The notes beneath the pieces were generated by a model. That model saw only the letters and a list, made by a program, of their open reading frames with translations, was not told the DNA's origin and made no database searches. A stretch of 43,114 nucleotides of DNA from an uncultured cyanobacterium (GTDB taxonomy: Bacteria; Cyanobacteriota; Cyanobacteriia; Cyanobacteriales; Nostocaceae): contig CAIVAU010000101.1 of assembly GCA_903903925.1 (NCBI GenBank), forward strand, positions 1-43,114, read 5' to 3'. Of this stretch, positions 31,138 to 39,433 are shown piece after piece. The position numbers and the translations under genes are program-made. Position 1 is the stretch's first letter, and each line of letters opens with the position of its first letter.

Positions 31138-32415
31138 ATGATTTCTGATTCGACACAGAGAGTGGAAAAAACCCTAGAATCGACAACATCTGTAGACCTG
31201 CAACACTTGCTTGAAGCTATGCAGGCAGCAAATGCAGGTGACTTTTCAGTGCGTTTAGACGAAACTAATGGATTGGGTGACGTTGCCCGTGAATTTAATG
31301 AATGGGTGAGCCGGAATCAAGCTTTCGCGCAAGGTATTGGGGAAGTTAGTCAGCGGGTTGGGGTTGAAGGAAAGGGGACGGAACGGCTAGTCTTGGAAGG
31401 AGCAAGGGGAGATTGGGCAACCAGTGTCGAATCGATCAATCGCTTAATTCACCATCTGGTGATGCCGACGACGGAAGCAGAACGGGTCTTAAGCGCGATC
31501 GCCCAAGGCGACCTAACTCAAACAATGGCACTGGAAATTGATGGACAGCCACTGACTGGTGAGTTATTACGGATTGGCACGATCGCGAATGACATGACAA
31601 ATCGTCTTAGTGAAACGATGCGCCAAATCGCAGAAATTGCAGCTACTGTTGCAACCGCAGCGGAAGAATTTACTGCAGTCAGTGGTGAAATGAGTGATAG
31701 TGCCAGTCAAACTGCTGAACAAGCGTCATCTGCTGCTGCTTCTGCGGAGCAAGTTAGTCAGAATGCAGTGACAGTAGCAACAGCGATCGAGGAAATGAAC
31801 GTCAGCATTCGGGAAATTGCCAAAAGTGCTGCAGAAGCTGCAAAAGTGGCAGCAGGTGCTGTTAAAACCTCATTTCAAACGAATATAACTATTACTAAAC
31901 TCGGTCAAAGCAGTGTTGAAATCGGCAAGGTGATTAAAGTCATTACCTCCATCGCCCAGCAAACCAATTTGTTAGCTTTGAATGCCACAATAGAAGCAGC
32001 ACGGGCGGGTGATGCAGGTAGAGGATTTGCGGTAGTGGCAAATGAAGTCAAAGACTTGGCCAAACAAACGGCGATCGCTACCGAAGATATTAGTCAACGG
32101 ATCGAAGCGATTCAAACTGATACCAAGAGTGCCGTAGATGCCATTACTCAAATTACATCTGTGATTGATCAAATTAACGATCTTCAAAATGCGATCGCCA
32201 GTTCTGTTGAAGAACAAACAGCAACGACCAATGAAATTTCGCGAAACGTCGCTGAAGCGGCAAAAGGAACTTCAGATATTGCAAAAAGTATTAGTGTTGT
32301 TGCTGAAAATGCTCAAACGACGACAATAGGGGCCAGTAATACCTCTCAAGCCACCGTGGAACTGACTCGAATGGCAGTGAATTTGCAAACGATTGTCAGC
32401 CAATTTCGTGTTTAG
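31138..32415 (+). CDS. Soluble methyl-accepting chemotaxis protein (HAMP repeats + MCP signalling domain)
   Basis: A 425-residue receptor with no signal peptide, membrane span or recognised ligand domain. The first about 150 residues contain at least two HAMP-like units: [19 protein letters not shown] and, later, [20 protein letters not shown] followed by [12 protein letters not shown], similar in style to the HAMP arrays of Nik1-type kinases. The MCP helices follow, with tip [21 protein letters not shown] then [18 protein letters not shown]. Gln/Glu-rich helix faces ([26 protein letters not shown]) are possible methylation sites for the cheR and cheB products encoded next. A_GGAAATACTT precedes the ATG. 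A cytosolic or osmotic cue, or an unseen partner, must provide the input. Confidence 0.9.
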   Translation: MISDSTQRVEKTLESTTSVDLQHLLEAMQAANAGDFSVRLDETNGLGDVAREFNEWVSRNQAFAQGIGEVSQRVGVEGKGTERLVLEGARGDWATSVESINRLIHHLVMPTTEAERVLSAIAQGDLTQTMALEIDGQPLTGELLRIGTIANDMTNRLSETMRQIAEIAATVATAAEEFTAVSGEMSDSASQTAEQASSAAASAEQVSQNAVTVATAIEEMNVSIREIAKSAAEAAKVAAGAVKTSFQTNITITKLGQSSVEIGKVIKVITSIAQQTNLLALNATIEAARAGDAGRGFAVVANEVKDLAKQTAIATEDISQRIEAIQTDTKSAVDAITQITSVIDQINDLQNAIASSVEEQTATTNEISRNVAEAAKGTSDIAKSISVVAENAQTTTIGASNTSQATVELTRMAVNLQTIVSQFRV

Positions 32416-32417
32416 CA

Positions 32418-33503
32418 ATGCAAAAAATTCGCGTTTTAATTGTGGATGATGCGGTGATGGTGCGTAGCCGCCTGAGCAAAATTCTCGCCGCAGATCCTCA
32501 AATTGAAGTTGCAGGAGTGGCTTCGACTGGGCAAATTGCACTGGCAAAACTCTCACAACTTCATCCAGATGTTGTGATTCTAGATGTAGAAATGCCCGGT
32601 CTGGATGGGCTGCAAACGCTGTCTCACATCCGTCAACTTGATGGGCATCTGCCAGTGATTATGTTTAGTTCAATGACGACCACAGGGGCAACTGCAACCC
32701 TTGATGCTCTGACATTAGGAGCTTCAGATTATGTACCAAAACCGAGTCACTCAAGTCATGGAGATGACGTTACCCAATACCTGCAAGATACCCTCATTCC
32801 TAAGATTAAAGCATTAAGCACGAAAAAACCAGAGAAATTATCAGCCCAGTCACCTGTCTCTTCTTCCCCTGTTGGTTCTCAGATCAGACTCCCTCGATCA
32901 ACAGCTGAAATTGTGGCGATCGGGGTTTCCACGGGTGGACCTAATGCACTTGCAACCTTACTAGCGGAGTTACCATCTAATTTTCCAGTGCCGATGGTCA
33001 TTGTTCAGCATATGCCGCCGATGTTTACAAAATTGCTGGCTGAACGCCTGACGACAAAATGTTCACTACCTATTCGAGAAGCAATCAAAGGAGCTACACT
33101 AGATCCTGGAACAATTTGGATTGCTCCCGGTGATTACCATCTCAGTGTCAAGAAGTCTCAGGGTATTGTACAACTTGTGATTGAGCAAACACCCCATCAA
33201 AATTCCTGTCGTCCTTCAGTTGATGTTTTGTTTGAATCTGTAGCAAAAGTTTATGATCACCGCGCCCTTGGGGTAATATTAACGGGAATGGGGCAAGATG
33301 GATTGCGAGGTTGTCAGCAGATTCACGAGCGTAATGGGCAAGTTCTAGCTCAGGATCAAGCCAGTAGCGTTGTCTGGGGAATGCCAGGATTTGTGGTGAA
33401 CGCAGGATTAGCAGATGCGATTTTACCACTTGACCAAATGATGTCAGAAATTTTACGTCGAGTCAACCGTACTTCTCCGCTAGTTAGGCAGCTTGATGGA
33501 TGA
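32418..33503 (+). CDS. cheB: CheB protein-glutamate methylesterase (receiver + esterase)
   Basis: A 361-residue CheB. The receiver has D10/D11, phospho-acceptor D56 in VVILDVEMPGLDGL and K108 in YVPKPS. The catalytic domain has the Ser-His-Asp triad S171 (GVSTGGP), H198 (IVQHMPP) and D294 (LTGMGQDG). It demethylates or deamidates receptor glutamates and is activated by CheA phosphorylation. It starts 2 bases after the receptor stop and overlaps cheR by 4 bases (ATGA at 33500), so the adaptation genes form one translational unit. Confidence 0.95.
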   Translation: MQKIRVLIVDDAVMVRSRLSKILAADPQIEVAGVASTGQIALAKLSQLHPDVVILDVEMPGLDGLQTLSHIRQLDGHLPVIMFSSMTTTGATATLDALTLGASDYVPKPSHSSHGDDVTQYLQDTLIPKIKALSTKKPEKLSAQSPVSSSPVGSQIRLPRSTAEIVAIGVSTGGPNALATLLAELPSNFPVPMVIVQHMPPMFTKLLAERLTTKCSLPIREAIKGATLDPGTIWIAPGDYHLSVKKSQGIVQLVIEQTPHQNSCRPSVDVLFESVAKVYDHRALGVILTGMGQDGLRGCQQIHERNGQVLAQDQASSVVWGMPGFVVNAGLADAILPLDQMMSEILRRVNRTSPLVRQLDG

Positions 33504-34327
33504 CAAATCAACCTTTTGATTTTGAGTATCTCCGCAAATTAGTGTACAAACAGTCTGGCGTGGTGTTAGAGTCTGACAAAGATTACTTGGTAACATTGCA
33601 TTTAGGCAGAATCGCCTCTGAGCTACAATTTGAGTCGATCGCCGCATTTATTGAACATCTGAAGAAAAGTCCCTTTAATCATCTGCACATTCAAACAACC
33701 GACGCACTAGTCAATCGTGAGACATCCTTTTTTCGCGATCGCCATCCTTTTGAATCCCTTCAATCTACTATCTTACCCTCCCTCATCCAGTCACGTTCCA
33801 GCCAGCGTTCAATTAATATTTGGAGTGCTGCTTGTTCTACCGGGCAAGAACCTTATAGCATAGCCATGCTCATTCGTGAAACTTTTCCAGACCTGAAGAC
33901 TGGGAGAATTCGCCTGATAGCGAGTGACTTTTCCCAAATCGCCCTTGATCGGGCGCAGCAAGGACAGTATACCAATCTAGAAATTAGCCGGGGATTGCCC
34001 ACTGCTTTGCGCGATCGCTATTTCCGACCCATAGGACAATCCTGGCAAATAGTTGATGAAATTCGGCAAATGGTAGAGTTTCAGCAACTGAACTTAATTC
34101 ATCCCTGGACTGCGCTGCCCAAGATGGATATTATTTTTCTCAGGAACGTTTTGATTTACTTTAATCTTGAGACAAAGCGATCAATCTTAAATAAAATACA
34201 ACACCATTTGCAAGAAGATGGCTACTTGTTTCTCGGTAGCGGTGAGACAACCCTTCATCTCGACCCTAGATTTCAAGCAATTCAAGGGAAGATGAGCCTT
34301 TATCATCAACTGCGAAGCGCAACCTGA
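33500..34327 (+). CDS. cheR: CheR receptor methyltransferase
   Basis: A 275-residue CheR. An N-terminal helical domain (FEYLRKLVYKQSGVVL, then DALVNRETSFFRD) precedes the SAM-binding Rossmann domain with IWSAACSTGQEPYSIAM. Later motifs are LIASDFSQIALDRA, FRPIG and IIFLRNVLIYF. It methylates receptor glutamates with S-adenosylmethionine. No TPR or C-terminal extension is present. Overlap with the cheB stop is 4 bases. It ends the rightward arm; the next genes are on the opposite strand. Confidence 0.95.
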   Translation: MTNQPFDFEYLRKLVYKQSGVVLESDKDYLVTLHLGRIASELQFESIAAFIEHLKKSPFNHLHIQTTDALVNRETSFFRDRHPFESLQSTILPSLIQSRSSQRSINIWSAACSTGQEPYSIAMLIRETFPDLKTGRIRLIASDFSQIALDRAQQGQYTNLEISRGLPTALRDRYFRPIGQSWQIVDEIRQMVEFQQLNLIHPWTALPKMDIIFLRNVLIYFNLETKRSILNKIQHHLQEDGYLFLGSGETTLHLDPRFQAIQGKMSLYHQLRSAT

Positions 34328-34447
34328 ATATAGCCTTTGATAAATGTAATACACGGTCAAACTCACCCTTGAATCAGAAATTTCTACCACAATCTGTGGC
34401 AGAATTATCAGAAATAATTTGTGCAGCAGATTGCTGCACAATAAAAA

Positions 34448-34672
34448 CTAGGCTGCATATTTAATAATTTCCACCTCTGCCCCATTATTAACAGCAACTT
34501 CTGCCCTTTCTAAAACTTGTTCAGTAATCGCATCACTTAAATAATATTCACCGCAATTATCACAAACTTCTGCTGGAACTTTTTTAATTACGACAATACA
34601 TTCGTCTCTTTCTAAAGTCACAGTTACTAAACCTGGTTTAGTTTCTCCATGCAGACAAATTACGCATCTCAT
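34448..34672 (-). CDS. YgiT-type zinc-finger antitoxin
   Basis: A 74-residue protein with two CxxC pairs, C3/C6 (RCVICLHG) and C37/C40 (EVCDNCGEYY), as in YgiT/MqsA-type N-terminal zinc fingers. A short helical tail follows (AITEQVLERAEVAVNNG). There is no HTH, so it is the short form that usually partners DUF4258 proteins. Its ATG overlaps the stop of the upstream partner (34669-34672), giving toxin-antitoxin order as in mqsRA and higBA. It lies just beyond the cheR gene. Confidence 0.85.
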   Translation of the reverse strand: MRCVICLHGETKPGLVTVTLERDECIVVIKKVPAEVCDNCGEYYLSDAITEQVLERAEVAVNNGAEVEIIKYAA

Positions 34673-34959
34673 AGTCTTGCTCTCCTAGTTCTAAAATCAT
34701 CTGACCAAATATTCTGGTCGGGGATATAAGCTGTTACCACATAACCCGTATCTGTAGATTCATCGTAGGAACATACAACATGAATTGGTTTACCTTCTAC
34801 AAAATCAAATATTAGATAACTGGGGAAAGGTGTATCATCGGGATTTTCTTCTATCACAAATCCATAAACGATTACAGTTTCTACTTCCTTTTTACTGATC
34901 TGACGATAAAACATTTGTTGGATAGCATGACGAGAAAAGACTAGATTTTGACAATACAT
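34669..34959 (-). CDS. DUF4258 protein, probable toxin
   Basis: A 96-residue protein of the DUF4258 family (FSRHAIQQMFYRQISKKEVE, a middle KPIHVVCSYDE strand and VVTAYIPDQNIWSDDFRTR tail). The family is found next to YgiT-type antitoxins and, by analogy with MqsR-like folds, may be an RNase; this is inference. H11 and H60 are candidate catalytic residues. The ATG start at 34959 is clear and the stop overlaps the antitoxin gene. Confidence 0.82.
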   Translation of the reverse strand: MYCQNLVFSRHAIQQMFYRQISKKEVETVIVYGFVIEENPDDTPFPSYLIFDFVEGKPIHVVCSYDESTDTGYVVTAYIPDQNIWSDDFRTRRARL

Positions 34960-35113
34960 GAAGACTTTTTAAAAATTTGTAGAATAACTGCCCTGGTAAA
35001 GCCACCTGAAAATCTACGTGCATTCATGTTATCATTTTTCTATTGGCTTTGATTTTCGTTTAGCATACAGCTAATCACGCTTTTAAATGTTTGTGGATAA
35101 ATCATGTTAAACT

Positions 35114-35131
35114 TTGATTGACTAATCAATC
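35114..35131. promoter_or_regulatory. Operator-like site 1 (before the TetR gene)
   Basis: TTGATTGACTAATCAATC, with inverted arms TGATT and AATCA around a 4-base centre. It ends 10 bases before the TetR-family ATG (35142). Sixteen of 18 bases are identical to site 2 at 35918-35935. Likely bound by the TetR-family protein for autoregulation. The in-frame TTG 35118 lies inside it, which argues against that start. Confidence 0.75.
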
Positions 35132-35141
35132 CATTACTTTT

Positions 35142-35870
35142 ATGCCTCTAAGGGATGAGCAAGGCTTTGAAGGTCGGCGACAGCAGATTATTGATGGTGC
35201 ATTGGAGGTTTTTGCTAGTAAGGGTTTTGAGAAGGCGACTAACAAGGATATTGCCATTGCATCAGGAATTGGTTCACCTGGTCTGATCTACCACTACTTT
35301 AAAGATAAAAATGACTTGCTTCAGCAGGTCGTTGAGCAACGGCTACCAGTGTTGCAGTTGCTCACCCACAGAGAGGATGAGATCATGACTAAACAACCTC
35401 AGGATGCACTCACAATCTTTGCTAAGGCGTTTCTGGAAGCTTTAGAAACCCCGAAATCAATTGCATTGATGAAGCTGCTGCTCTCTGAAGCGTTCCGACA
35501 ACCCATATTCGCTAAGACAATTAATACTATTGGGCCGAGTCGTTCGATCGCTTTTTTAACTCGCTATTTGGAAAAGCAAATCTCAGCCGGAGTACTGAAA
35601 CCTATGAATTCAGGCGCAGCAGCACGCTGTTTCGTTGGTTCTCTCGTTGCATATATTCTCACCCGTGAAGTCTTTTTACAGCCTGATGCCCAACAAATTT
35701 CCTCTGATACGATGGTGACAACTGCGATCGAGGTTTTTCTCCGGGGCTTGGAGATTCCTCCACAAGATACTCAGATGTCTATCCTTGATAGAGATTCACA
35801 CAAACTATATAATCCTACTAAAGATAGATTATTATATTCGGTAAAGCAAGATACGTACGATCGCAAATAA
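35142..35870 (+). CDS. TetR-family transcriptional repressor of the efflux operon
   Basis: A 242-residue TetR protein. The N-terminal HTH is clear: RRQQIIDGALEVFASKGFEKA, TNKDIAIASGIGSPGLIYHYF, KDKNDLL. The ligand domain is at about 65-215 and is alpha-helical. A tail of about 35 residues follows the usual end. The longer frame from TTG 35118 is rejected because it starts inside an operator. It stands in front of hlyD-ATPase-permease-permease genes, an arrangement resembling E. coli cecR (ybiH) with ybhGFSR. It probably represses itself and the exporter through the twin sites; the inducing compound is unknown. Confidence 0.9.
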   Translation: MPLRDEQGFEGRRQQIIDGALEVFASKGFEKATNKDIAIASGIGSPGLIYHYFKDKNDLLQQVVEQRLPVLQLLTHREDEIMTKQPQDALTIFAKAFLEALETPKSIALMKLLLSEAFRQPIFAKTINTIGPSRSIAFLTRYLEKQISAGVLKPMNSGAAARCFVGSLVAYILTREVFLQPDAQQISSDTMVTTAIEVFLRGLEIPPQDTQMSILDRDSHKLYNPTKDRLLYSVKQDTYDRK

Positions 35871-35917
35871 AAACCTCAATAGCCTAACTTAAAGGCAATC
35901 TTTAGTTTTTTAAATAG

Positions 35918-35935
35918 TTGATTAACCAATCAATC
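35918..35935. promoter_or_regulatory. Operator-like site 2 (before the hlyD-like gene)
   Basis: TTGATTAACCAATCAATC, consensus TTGATTNACYAATCAATC with site 1. It lies 38 bases before the hlyD-type ATG (35974). The same arms and spacing as site 1 indicate a shared regulator. The 103-base gap between the two genes is otherwise featureless. Confidence 0.75.
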
Positions 35936-35973
35936 AAATACTAGATTCCAGAGTTCACTACCACTGAGCCCTT

Positions 35974-37257
35974 ATGACACAAACGCAGCCACAAGAACTA
36001 GACCAAAAACAACAAACCAGCTCTGAAAGCGACGGAAAGCAACCTAACAAACAAGAGCCTCAAACGAAGAAACCGAAGAAGCGACACATCCCAAAACCAG
36101 TTTTGATCTTAGGGGCGATCGCCCTTCTAGCTGGCGTCGGATACAGCGTCTACCGGACATTTTTCTATCACCCTGAGCCTGGTTTATTCTTAAGCGGACG
36201 CATAGAAGGTCACGAAACAGATATCTCTGCAAAAATCGGTGGTCGGATTGCCAAAGTAGCCGTCAGAGAAGGAGATGAGGTTAAGCCAGGTCAACTGTTA
36301 GTGCAAATTGATGATTCTGACCAGCTTGCCCAAGTCCAGGGAGCCCAAGCCAAAGTACTTTCCTCCCAAGAAAGTTTGAAGCGTTACCACCAACAGTTGC
36401 CCGTCTTAGAAGCTGAACTAGCCCAAGCCAATTTGACCACCCAGCAAGCCCAGCAAGATAGTCAGGGTAGAGTAAGAGAGGCAGAGAAGTCACTAGCCGC
36501 ATCACGTGCCCAGCTTGTTCAAGCCCAGGCAAATCTGAAGCTAGCACAAGTCAAACAACGAAGATACAGCGCCTTATCTACTCAAGGTGCTGTATCAATT
36601 CAAACAAAAGATGAGTATGACACCAGCGAGCAAACAGCCCAAGCCACCGTTAATGCAGCCCGTCAGCAAGTGCAATCAGCTGAGGGAACACTAATTCAAG
36701 CTCAAGCCACCCTCCGCAATCAGCCAATCAAAGCAGCAGCAGCCCTACAAATCCAGAAACAGACTATTCAAGCCCAAACCGACATTTCAGTAGCCCAGCA
36801 GGAACTTCACAACGCCCAAGCAACCCTAGCGCAGAATCAAGCGAACTTAAATTATCTAACTATTAACAGCCCAATAAGTGGTAGCATCATCACCCGTTCC
36901 GTAGAACCAGGGGAAGTCATTGCCGCAGGAGCACCCCTTTTAACTATCGTCAATACCAACTATCTTTATCTGCGTGGCTTCATTCCTGAAGGAGATGTAG
37001 GTAAAGTCAGAGTTGGTCAGCAAGGCTTAGTGTATCTAGATGCCTTTCCCAAACAACCGCTACAAGCAACAGTCACAAGAGTAGACCCCAAAGCCAGCTT
37101 CACCCCAGAAAACACCTACTTCAAAAAAGACAGAGTGACTCAAGTCTTCGGCATAGAACTCACCCTAAAAAATAACCAAGGTCTAGCAAAACCCGGAATG
37201 CCAGCTGATGGTCGAATTCTTATTCCAGATCAAGAGGGAGCTCTTAGCAGGGAATAG
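35974..37257 (+). CDS. HlyD-family membrane fusion protein (YbhG-like)
   Basis: A 427-residue periplasmic adaptor. Polar, charged residues 1-40 precede a membrane anchor at about 41-60 (KPVLILGAIALLAGVGYSV). A biotinyl-lipoyl-like strand pair (LSGRIEGHETDISAKIGGRI) is split by a long Gln/Ala-rich coiled coil at about 105-290, followed by LTINSPISGSIITRSVEPGE and a beta-barrel. It would couple the ABC pump to an outer-membrane channel. The stop codon TAG (37255-37257) is supplied by the first GGGAATA heptamers of a repeat tract, so the last residues (LSRE) may be a repeat-made end. Confidence 0.92.
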   Translation: MTQTQPQELDQKQQTSSESDGKQPNKQEPQTKKPKKRHIPKPVLILGAIALLAGVGYSVYRTFFYHPEPGLFLSGRIEGHETDISAKIGGRIAKVAVREGDEVKPGQLLVQIDDSDQLAQVQGAQAKVLSSQESLKRYHQQLPVLEAELAQANLTTQQAQQDSQGRVREAEKSLAASRAQLVQAQANLKLAQVKQRRYSALSTQGAVSIQTKDEYDTSEQTAQATVNAARQQVQSAEGTLIQAQATLRNQPIKAAAALQIQKQTIQAQTDISVAQQELHNAQATLAQNQANLNYLTINSPISGSIITRSVEPGEVIAAGAPLLTIVNTNYLYLRGFIPEGDVGKVRVGQQGLVYLDAFPKQPLQATVTRVDPKASFTPENTYFKKDRVTQVFGIELTLKNNQGLAKPGMPADGRILIPDQEGALSRE

Positions 37258-37305
37258 GGAATAGGGAATAGGGGAGAGGGAGTAGGGAAGAGGGAGTAGG
37301 GGGAG
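37250..37305. repeat. G/A-rich heptamer array overlapping the hlyD stop
   Basis: Eight heptamers: GGGAATA three times, then GGGGAGA, GGGAGTA, GGGAAGA, GGGAGTA, GGGGGAG. The TAG formed at the first junction is the stop codon of the hlyD-type gene. This purine-rich repeat separates the adaptor and ATPase genes. Confidence 0.9.
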
Positions 37306-37376
37306 AAAAACATTTTTATGCAAGGCGTTGTGAAATTTTTTTCATTTGGACTCACTTCTGAATTCTGAAACTTAAA

Positions 37377-37400
37377 TTCATAATTTATAATTCATAATTC
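37377..37400. repeat. Left copy of a 24-base inverted repeat flanking the ATPase gene (CATAATT heptamers)
   Basis: Three heptamers (CATAATT, TATAATT, CATAATT) with flanking TTC, ending 2 bases before ATG 37403. It is the reverse complement, with 23 of 24 bases matching, of the AATTATG tract at 39369-39392. No Shine-Dalgarno sequence is left upstream of the start codon. Confidence 0.85.
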
Positions 37401-37402
37401 AT

Positions 37403-39364
37403 ATGGTCACTCAACAGAAGCGAACCAATCCGCCTGTCATTTCCATCAGGGATTTGCATCATTCCTACGGTAAGCAAAGCAATGAAGCCGTAGCAGGTAT
37501 TAGCTTGGACATTTACCAAGGCGAGATTTTTGGGCTGATTGGCCCGGATGGGGCAGGCAAAACCACGACATTTCAGATTCTCTCAGGTATCATGCCACAA
37601 AAAGGCGGGACTGTGGAAGTTCTTAGTTCCCAACCTAGAGATGTGCGTTTGCGAATGGGCTACCTTACCCAACGCTTCAGTCTTTACCAAGATATGAGCA
37701 TTTTGGAAAATTTACGTTACACAGCAGGTTTGCACGAGGTGAGTGATGCTGTGTTCAAAACTCGTAGCGAACACTACCTGCAATTACTGGAGTTGGCACA
37801 ATTCAAAGAACGTTTAGCTGGACGTCTTTCAGGCGGAATGAAACAGAAACTTGCTTTGTGCTGTGTACTTATTCACCAGCCAAAAATCTTGCTGTTAGAT
37901 GAGCCGACGACGGGTGTTGATCCAGTGTCACGCCGAGAATTTTGGGATATTCTAGCCCAGCTTGCTGTCAGTGAAGGCATAACTACGGTGGTTGCTACCC
38001 CTTATCTGGATGAAGCAGAACGCTGTTCGCGAATTGCTTTGATGTATGAAGGGAAAATTCAACAGTGCGACACACCTGCAAAAGTGAAAGCGAGTTTGGG
38101 TGTGCAACGCTTAGAAGTGTACCTCCCCGTTGCTCAACTAGATCAAGCAGCAGAAATTTTGAAGAATAATGTTGATTTGCAGGATACAGTTTCTGATGTG
38201 CAACGTTTTGGCGATCGCCTAGATGTACTCACAAATCAGCCGCAGGAAACGACAAAAAGAATTCAGCGCATTTTAGCGCAGGAACAGATCCAAATCGAAC
38301 ATTTTGCCACCGATACCCCAACTTTAGAAAACACCTTTGTTGCCCGTTTGCGGGAACTCAAAGGTGAAAACTCTACTGGTAACTATCCCCGAATATTCCA
38401 AACAGAAAAATCTCTGGAAACAGCCATTGGTGCAGAACATCTGAATAAAGTTTTCGGTGATTTCCGAGCAGTTAAAGATATTAATTTAGACATTAAATAT
38501 GGCGAAGTCTTTGGTCTTTTAGGTGCGAATGGTGCAGGGAAGACAACCACAATCAAAATGCTTTGTGGCTTGCTCAGTGCTAGTTCTGGACTCGTCAGTT
38601 TAGTTGGAGAAACTGGCGAATTGCGTAGCGCCAAAGTACGTCAGAAACTCGGCTACATGTCGCAAAAATTTACCCTCTACGATGACTTAACCATCGGACA
38701 AAACCTAGAGTTTTACTGCGGAGTTTATGGTATACCCCGCCGTTATCGTCAAGCCAAGAAAAATTGGGTACTCCAGATGAGTGACTTAGAAGGTCAAGAA
38801 AATAAGTTAACATCTGATTTACCAGGAGGTTGGAAACAACGAGTCGCCTTTGGTGCAGCAGTGATGCATGAACCAAAAGTCGTGTTTCTTGACGAGCCTA
38901 CCTCAGGTGTTGACCCCTTAGCAAGACGAGAATTTTGGCGTTGGATTAACCAATTTGCCAGTGAAGGCATGGCAGTGCTAGTAACGACCCATTACTTAGA
39001 AGAAGCCGAACAGTGTCACCGTCTGGGATTCATGGTAGCTGGAGAACTTGTAGCACAAGGAACCCCACGCCAAGTCAAACAAGAACAACCAGGGCAGTTA
39101 GTGGAATGGGAGTGTGATCCTCTGCAACAGGCATCAGATTTGCTAAAGCAAAAGCTTGACCACAGGGGCGTATCCATTTTCGGTTCTCGTCTGCATACCG
39201 TCTTAGATCAGCCACGCACTCAGATTCCCCAAGTGGAAAATTGGCTTCAAGAGGCTGGAGTCAACGTGGAAAACCACCGCGAGATCGAGTTTTCACTAGA
39301 AGATGTATTCATCAATGTCGTGGAACAGGCACGACAACGTGGTTTGGATGTACCAAAGGATTAG
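37403..39364 (+). CDS. Double ABC ATPase (YbhF-like, two nucleotide-binding domains)
   Basis: A 653-residue protein with two ABC domains in one chain. NBD1: Walker A GPDGAGKTTTFQ, signature LSGGMKQK, Walker B ILLLDEPTTGVD, but the H-loop reads ATPYLDEAE with Pro where His is normal. NBD2: Walker A GANGAGKTTTIK, signature LPGGWKQR (Ser to Pro, Met to Trp), Walker B VVFLDEPTSGVD, and an H-loop TTHYLEEAE with His. The defects fall in the same composite site, so one site may be catalytic and the other structural. It pairs with the two ABC-2 permeases and the HlyD adaptor. It is bracketed by inverted heptamer repeats and its start has no Shine-Dalgarno. Confidence 0.92.
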   Translation: MVTQQKRTNPPVISIRDLHHSYGKQSNEAVAGISLDIYQGEIFGLIGPDGAGKTTTFQILSGIMPQKGGTVEVLSSQPRDVRLRMGYLTQRFSLYQDMSILENLRYTAGLHEVSDAVFKTRSEHYLQLLELAQFKERLAGRLSGGMKQKLALCCVLIHQPKILLLDEPTTGVDPVSRREFWDILAQLAVSEGITTVVATPYLDEAERCSRIALMYEGKIQQCDTPAKVKASLGVQRLEVYLPVAQLDQAAEILKNNVDLQDTVSDVQRFGDRLDVLTNQPQETTKRIQRILAQEQIQIEHFATDTPTLENTFVARLRELKGENSTGNYPRIFQTEKSLETAIGAEHLNKVFGDFRAVKDINLDIKYGEVFGLLGANGAGKTTTIKMLCGLLSASSGLVSLVGETGELRSAKVRQKLGYMSQKFTLYDDLTIGQNLEFYCGVYGIPRRYRQAKKNWVLQMSDLEGQENKLTSDLPGGWKQRVAFGAAVMHEPKVVFLDEPTSGVDPLARREFWRWINQFASEGMAVLVTTHYLEEAEQCHRLGFMVAGELVAQGTPRQVKQEQPGQLVEWECDPLQQASDLLKQKLDHRGVSIFGSRLHTVLDQPRTQIPQVENWLQEAGVNVENHREIEFSLEDVFINVVEQARQRGLDVPKD

Positions 39365-39368
39365 CTAG

Positions 39369-39392
39369 GAATTATGAATTATGAATTATGAA
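39369..39392. repeat. Right copy of the inverted repeat (AATTATG heptamers)
   Basis: Three exact AATTATG copies plus flanking bases, starting 4 bases after the ATPase stop codon. It pairs with 37377-37400 over 24 bases with one mismatch. Confidence 0.85.
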
Positions 39393-39433
39393 TTTTTTTG
39401 ATAATTGGCAACTAGCAACTAATAAGACTTTTT

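Noticed and set aside
25391..34327. Distant (non-cyanobacterial) transfer of the second chemosensory cluster
   Set aside because: GCGATCGC octamers occur in this cluster about as they do elsewhere in the window, for example near 28740, 29250, 31497 and 33738, so a recent distant origin is not supported.
35118..35141. TTG start for the TetR-family gene
   Set aside because: It lies inside the operator-like site and adds residues before the normal TetR start; ATG 35142 fits the family.
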